NCBI GenBank assembly: GCA_026826555.1
Contig: JAKSZT010033739.1
Span: forward strand, 495,354 to 559,353
Origin: Tolypeutes matacus
Taxonomy: Eukaryota > Chordata > Mammalia > Cingulata > Chlamyphoridae
Direction: 5' to 3'
DNA: 64,000 bases
Position numbers and translations under genes: made by a program
In this document: in pieces, positions 59,010-64,000 of the stretch
Position numbering within the stretch: position 1 is the first letter of the stretch
Layout: every line of letters starts with the position of its first letter
Notes under the pieces: model-generated
Databases searched by the model: none
What the model was told of the DNA's origin: nothing
Seen by the model: the letters and a program-made list of their open reading frames with translations, nothing else

Positions 59010-59240
59010 CAGCAATATTGTGTTCATGTGTATGTACATATGCATCTGTGTGCAAGTGTATGCATGAGTGTTTGTTCATGTAATTGGTATAAATGTGTGA
59101 GGTGGCTTTCAGCCACATGTATGTGTACATGCCTGACAGTGTGTGGTTGTGAGTGTGTGCCTTCATTGGAATAGTAGAAGTATATGCCTGTGTATGAGTG
59201 TGTGCATATATGTGCCTGAGTGTGAGAGTGTTATAGGAGT
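59010..59240. repeat. TG-rich low-complexity tract
   Basis: Interrupted TGTG/TATG words, equivalent in position to 39.75-40.06 kb in the other block. Confidence 0.75.
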
Positions 59241-59540
59241 AGTACATATATGAATGAGTTTTAAGCCGCATGAGGATCTACTTGCAGGCATTCCCTGATG
59301 TTACCTTCAACTCAAGGAGCACATAGAAGATGAGAGACTGACTGCCTGAAAGTAGCCAAGATTCTCTGCATTCTCCATGTGTGGGACATTGCCAGAGCAT
59401 CTGTGGGGATATGGGCTTGGGTCCCACCTATGTGTATTCTATATAATCCTGAGTTTGTGCTTTCTACAGAGTATACTGGTTACAAAGCACAATTTAGTAG
59501 ATAAAGATATTATATCAACAGGATGTGGCATCTCTAAAAA

Positions 59541-59665
59541 GAGCTGCAGTGAGGAAATTGCCCTGTGAGTCCAACAAAAAAACCCTGCAGGGCAGAGGCA
59601 GGGCTGCAGGGGGCACTTGTGATCCACCAAGCACAGGACCTAGCCCCATAACAGGTGAAATGGCA
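59541..59665 (+). pseudogene. Orphan VH 3' flank with RSS relic
   Basis: TGCAGTG (59545-59551) resembles a heptamer. CCCTGTGAGTCC and an A-rich ACAAAAAAACC (about 59573-59583) resemble spacer end and nonamer, with spacing of about 22-24 bp. CTGCAGGGCAGAGGCAGGG follows, as after IGHV genes. No framework 3 is recognisable upstream. Paralogous with 41.0 kb. Confidence 0.6.
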
Positions 59666-59929
59666 AAGGGGAGTGATTTCCTCTCTTCCTCTCATGGTCT
59701 GGGATTTCCTTTTTCAAAACACAAACAAAAATAAGGATTTGACTAGGACTGTTGTATGTCCTAGTTGTATGTCTAATACTATTCTCTTCTTTGGAAGCAT
59801 TTGCTTAAATCAAAAAGGCAGAGGTGTAACACAGTATACATAGTTTTGCATTTCTGGAGGATATAAATCTATAGCCTTTGGGGATAATCCTTCTCATCCT
59901 CTTCCTAGGCAATGGTGCTTTGCTCAAAA

Positions 59930-60170
59930 CCATTAGGGTTTAATTTCTAACTCGGTCTTCAAGGCATCCTCCTTGAGTCTATCTGTCTGAGTCCAATTTC
60001 TCCCTTCTTATAAAGACATCAGTCTTGCTGGATTAGGGCCTGATCTAATGCAGTTTACTTTATATTAACTAATAACATATTCAAAGTCCCTGTTTCCAAA
60101 TAAGGTCACATTCACAGGACAAGTTAGTTCTTCAGCATTTATTTTTGGGAGTCAGAATTCAACGTATATC
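59930..60170. repeat. Interspersed repeat of unassigned family (paralogue of 43.07-43.34 kb)
   Basis: AAATAAGGTCACATTCACAGGA and preceding sequence match the copy upstream of B1 in order and orientation, showing that it was present before the block duplicated. Confidence 0.6.
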
Positions 60171-60945
60171 TCTAATCCAACATATCAGTGAGCTGAGGAC
60201 TTCCCACAGACTGCCTGTGTTTGTAGCTCAGAGGGAGGTTTATGTTTCTTAAAGTTCTTCCTAAAGGAAAAGAGTCCTGAGGTGCAGGGTGTCCCTGCAG
60301 ACTGAACTGTGATTGGGAGATAAACAGGTTTAGGAGCCTGCTAGGAATGATTATCCTTTAAGGAGAGATGTTTACTCTCTGCTAAAAATCAGCCAGTTGA
60401 GAGATTGACTTGAACAATTTCAATACTTCCCTAAATATTTAGTATATATTGTATAAAAGTCTTTCCAGATGAAGACATGATGACACAGTGTGAATCAAAG
60501 TCCATCTGAATTATGGCATATGTTAGACTGGATCAAGTTTGTCTGAATTCATCCTGATTGATAAATTTACCTGCTGCCACCAAATTTTAGAATATCCAAT
60601 AAAAAACAACTAAGCAAGGAGATATACATATCAAAATTGTTTATTGGGCAAATTAGAAGACTTTATACCTATGTTGAGTATTTAATAACCATATGAATCC
60701 ATGAGAGTAGAGACACATGAACAGTATTCCCAAGGTCATTGTTTTGGCTGCATCTGACTGACTTACCAGCTCCTTCATTAAATTTTCATGGGCTAGATAA
60801 ATGAAACCCTATATTTGGAAGACCCAGAACCCAGAAAGGGGTCTGTGTTCTCCTAGGGCTCAGCCAGCTTCCTCCTCCCAGAGGAGCCCCAGAGATGGGG
60901 GATCCCATGGCCCTTTGGACATTTACATACAAAAGAACATCTCAC

Positions 60946-60953
60946 ATGCAAAT
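60946..60953 (+). promoter_or_regulatory. Octamer of pseudogene B2
   Basis: Perfect ATGCAAAT in sense orientation, 116 bp upstream of the leader start position. Confidence 0.9.
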
Positions 60954-61061
60954 CTCCACTTAGGCCAACAGATGAAATCACAACACAAATGGGCTTATAT
61001 TCAAGATCCTCCTCAACCAAGAAAATATTGTCTGCAAATTGTGGCCCTTGTCCACAGGAAC

Positions 61062-61501
61062 ATAACAGCCTTGTGGTTCTTTCTCTTTCTGGGGACAGCT
61101 CCCAGATGTGAGAGTCTAAAGGATTCAGTCATAATGGCAATTAGGATGATGCCTCTGAGCCCATGACTCACTGTGGTTCTCCTTGACCTCAGGTTCTTGT
61201 CCAAGGTGCAGCTGCAGATATCAGGACCTGGCCTGGTGAAGCCCTCACAGACCATGTCCCTCACTTGCTCTGTCTCTGGATTCTCCATCACAACCAGTGA
61301 TTACTGCTGGGAGTGGATTTGCCAACCCTCAGGGAAGGGGCTGCAGTGGATTTCAGCAATATGCTATAATGGGGTTAAAGGCTAGGCCCCATCCTTCAGG
61401 AGTCAAATCTCCACATCCAGAGACACATCCAAGTACCAGGTCTCTCTGCTGCTGGGCTTCATGACAGCTGAGGATACAGCTTTGTATTACTGTACAAGAA
61501 A
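61062..61501 (+). pseudogene. IGHV4-like (pseudogene): IGHV4-like (clan II) heavy-chain V pseudogene B2, best preserved
   Basis: Leader exon 61062-61107 reads TALWFFLFLGTAPR after ATA instead of ATG; donor GTGAGAG. Acceptor ...CCTCAG at 61187-61192. A 1-bp deletion in the second leader part (10 instead of 11 bases) shifts the spliced frame. The V exon from 61203 is otherwise open: [20 protein letters not shown], first Cys, [35 protein letters not shown], then a single TAG at 61383 at the CDR2/FR3 border. FR3 is intact to MTAEDTALYYCTR. Only the start codon, one base and one stop separate it from a complete V segment. Three extra cysteines lie in CDR1, at the start of FR2 and in CDR2. Confidence 0.95.
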
Positions 61502-61540
61502 CACAGTGAGGGGAAGTCAGTGTGAGCCCAGGCACAAACC
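61502..61540 (+). promoter_or_regulatory. RSS of B2, well preserved
   Basis: Perfect heptamer CACAGTG (61502-61508), spacer exactly 23 bp, nonamer GCACAAACC (61532-61540). Together with the octamer this is the most complete set of control signals in the window. Confidence 0.96.
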
Positions 61541-62370
61541 TCCCCATGCAGAAGGGAAAGGGGCAAAAGAGGGCACTCAGGACCCACCCAGAGCAGGGAC
61601 CAAACCAAGGCTCAAGTTCAAGGAAACTTTGAGGAAGAGAGGAATCCTCTAATGAATGATATAGGGTTTTCCCTTCTCATGTAAAGGCATTTAATCTCTG
61701 GGGATTCACCACTACATATATTCTAAGTAATGCCAGGATGTTTCCAAGTTTCAAACTCAGACTATGAATTTGTAATGCTGTTGTATGCTTTATAAGATAT
61801 TATATGTTCTAATGCATAAATTATTTTTCTTCATATTTTCTGCTGGATTAGAATGGAAGTATGAACAAACTTGCATTTAGTGACACTCTGACATTATACA
61901 TTTAATTTTGGGGAATTAATTCTCTTTCCTGGCTGTAGCCAGGAAAAAAAAATAACAACAACAAGGAAATAATGTCAAAATTTCTTGATTGTTTAATTAT
62001 TGTAAGGACAGAATATTTTATGTCAGAATTATTTTATCTGAATTGAAAATTAAAAGTCCCCACCTTCTTTTCCCAAGTGTGCGCACATATATCTCCCCTC
62101 TCCCAAGATGATCATAGTGCTTGGTCCCCAGCTTTAGCTCCCCACACCATATGGAGCACCATTACTTCAGGGAGAAGGGCCAGAAAGAGGAAACATCTTG
62201 GCATAGCATTAGGTGCGTCATCTAGGTGACCCAATCTTGTTTTCTCCATCATGGACAGTGCTTCTTCAATTATATAGTCTATAAATGATCCAAACATATA
62301 TTAGGGTGATCCTGATGGGTGCAGTTAGTGGGATGGACTGGGACAAACCATTCAATTCTTACTGGGAGCT
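61541..62370. other. V-segment 3' flank, paralogue of 44.65-45.45 kb
   Basis: Same landmarks in the same order as downstream of B1. No gene. Paralogy ends near 62370. Confidence 0.75.
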
Positions 62371-64000
62371 GATGCTTTATGGGGTGGTAAGAACATCGAC
62401 TATCATCAGGAACCCTGAGAGTTCTTCCTGATATACCACTTCTGGGGAATGGGCTGTATTTTCAAGAGAGAAATGAGAAGTAGTAAACTGGGAACTGGAG
62501 GGTTTGAAACCTTGTTTCTCCTCTTCTTCAGGAAGGGGTCAGGCTCACCTACCTCACTTGATCTCTGGAGCTGGAATTTGACTGACAGCCACAAGTATGC
62601 AGTTGCCTACAGGTTCCATTTGCCCTAAGCTGGACCCAGACCTAGAAGAGCCCACAGCTGCAGGATGACTCCTGGACAAAAGGTGGGAGAGGCAACAATA
62701 ATTGGGAGAGAACAGTGCTATTTTCACAGTCCAGTCTCCTCCATTCTCATATTGAAGAGACTCAACATCCTTTCCATTGAGTGAGATCATGGAATCCTGG
62801 GATGTTCAGCAGGTGGGTAGTTTCCAAGATGGTGTTGCAGGTCTTAGAATCATGAATAACAAAACTTATTAGATATGAAACTATTTTAATTTTATCTGTG
62901 ATATTTTACCAATAGAGTTTTCAGAATTATTCATAGATTCAGCCCTTGCCTCACTGTGACCTTAGTATCCCTTTATATTTCAATGTCTGAAGACAAGAAT
63001 TTCATAAACTTTGTGTCATAATACATTAAATGTTTTTCTTATTCCATGTGGTTTTCACAGCTATCTGGATTAATTTAATTAAAAATAGGAGTTCCAATTC
63101 CCCAAAGATGCATGATTTAAGATCAATATGCCAGGTGTGTAAAGGGAATCCTATGGATGGAAGAAGTGCTGGGAGAGTTCAGTGCCCTTATGACCTCCCT
63201 ACCCTGAATCCATGACACCACCACCAGGGGAACTACAATCATGTGAGGTCCTGACAAGACCTACAACCTCTACTCCTCCTCAACACTCAGAACCATGGAA
63301 ACCCTTTCAACTGTGCGAATAACCAGGCACAGTCCCCTTGTCCTTTAAAACTGTGTTAATCACCACTACAGATCAGCAATCCATGATAGCTCTGGACTCA
63401 AAACAGGCCCATCTCTACATTCATCATGCATTCACTGCCTTTTCTTAAATTCATTCCATTGTGCCTTCTGGAATCTTCAATCTCAAACCCATCTCTGAAT
63501 ATTACTTTTATCTTCCTATACTAACTGAAACTTGGTTCTCACCTGGAACACAACTCTGAAACCTTCTCAAAGGGGATGTTTTCCTTCTGATATTCCTCAT
63601 AAAACTTGGGTGTTTGCCTAATAACTGTTCATTTTCAGCTTCAGACAATGCTCACTTTTCCCACCTCCCTTCTTTCAGCTTTCTTATTCATATGATAGCA
63701 CTACTCCACACATAACTCTCTCCTCATGTGGTTACCTACTGTACTTTGGTCTCCTTTCTTCCACAAGGATTCCATCTCCACCTGCTCTATGACATGGTCC
63801 CATAAGATCTGTCATGATTCATGATGGTTTCAATATGCACATACATGATACATGCAATGCACTAGCTTTGTGTCTCCTGAAACCATTTCTCCTCCAACAC
63901 ACTAGGCTTCTCACAATCTCACAGAATACTATAATGAACTCAAACTATTTCACTCCAAATTCCCAACTTGAAACACCCCACCATCTTGCCTCCTCCTCCT
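62370..64000. other. No gene recognised
   Basis: Mixed sequence to the window end. Frames of 60-78 codons near 62.4-63.2 kb show no family features. The last 500 bases are CT-rich with repeated CTCC/TTCC words. No IGHV segment, RNA gene or named repeat could be supported. Confidence 0.5.

Noticed and set aside
60801..61166. 121-codon plus-strand frame running into the B2 leader
   Set aside because: It starts upstream of the octamer, so it would not be in a V transcript from that promoter. It is open by chance and then reads through the leader donor into the intron.
1..64000. Prokaryotic-type features (operons, ribosome binding sites, CRISPR, attachment sites)
   Set aside because: SINEs, LINEs, MIR, a snRNA pseudogene and split V genes show this is mammalian nuclear DNA.

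Overview
The window looks like nuclear DNA from a placental mammal, most likely an armadillo (Dasypus group, Xenarthra). The lineage call rests on three tRNA-derived SINEs of the armadillo DAS type (about 1.50, 40.3 and 48.9 kb), on L1 elements whose long 3' UTRs recur many times, and on a very high repeat content. I see no intact protein-coding gene. Most short open frames lie in L1 sequence, decayed immunoglobulin V segments, or chance AT-rich stretches.

Left part (1 to about 34.8 kb): a nested repeat landscape. In order it holds a 3'-truncated U4 snRNA pseudogene inserted in an L1 3' UTR; a very decayed immunoglobulin heavy-chain V (VH) relic (0.92-1.2 kb); a DAS SINE; L1 3'-UTR blocks; a broken endogenous-retrovirus pol region (5.75-8.8 kb); a minus-strand L1 with an internal deletion, split by a solo LTR (14.5-19.2 kb); a GC-rich SLC15A4-like pseudogene fragment spliced into L1 3'-UTR sequence (19.67-20.2 kb); a nearly full-length but inactivated minus-strand L1 (21.3-28.9 kb); further L1 pieces; and a GC-rich LTR-like insertion containing a 400-base assembly gap (34.2-34.76 kb).

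Right part (about 36 to 62.4 kb): a segment of an IGHV locus, all on the plus strand. It holds four IGHV4-like (clan II) pseudogenes at 36.9, 44.2, 53.9 and 61.1 kb. They form an alternating A-B-A-B pattern with a period of about 17 kb, which implies tandem duplication of a two-gene block. Each keeps a two-exon V layout, an upstream octamer or near-octamer, and a 23-bp-spacer recombination signal (RSS) in varying condition. Each is broken by frameshifts and/or stops. None has ATG at the usual leader start: three have ATA and one GTG. Older VH relics and orphan VH 3' flanks lie between them. A DAS SINE is present in one copy of the duplicated block and absent at the matching site of the other, which dates the duplication relative to that insertion. 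On this orientation D, J and C genes would lie to the right of the window.

The last 1.6 kb and several stretches between units hold nothing I can identify. I found no convincing new gene system. The most informative material is the structure and history of the duplicated V block and several well-bounded insertion events.
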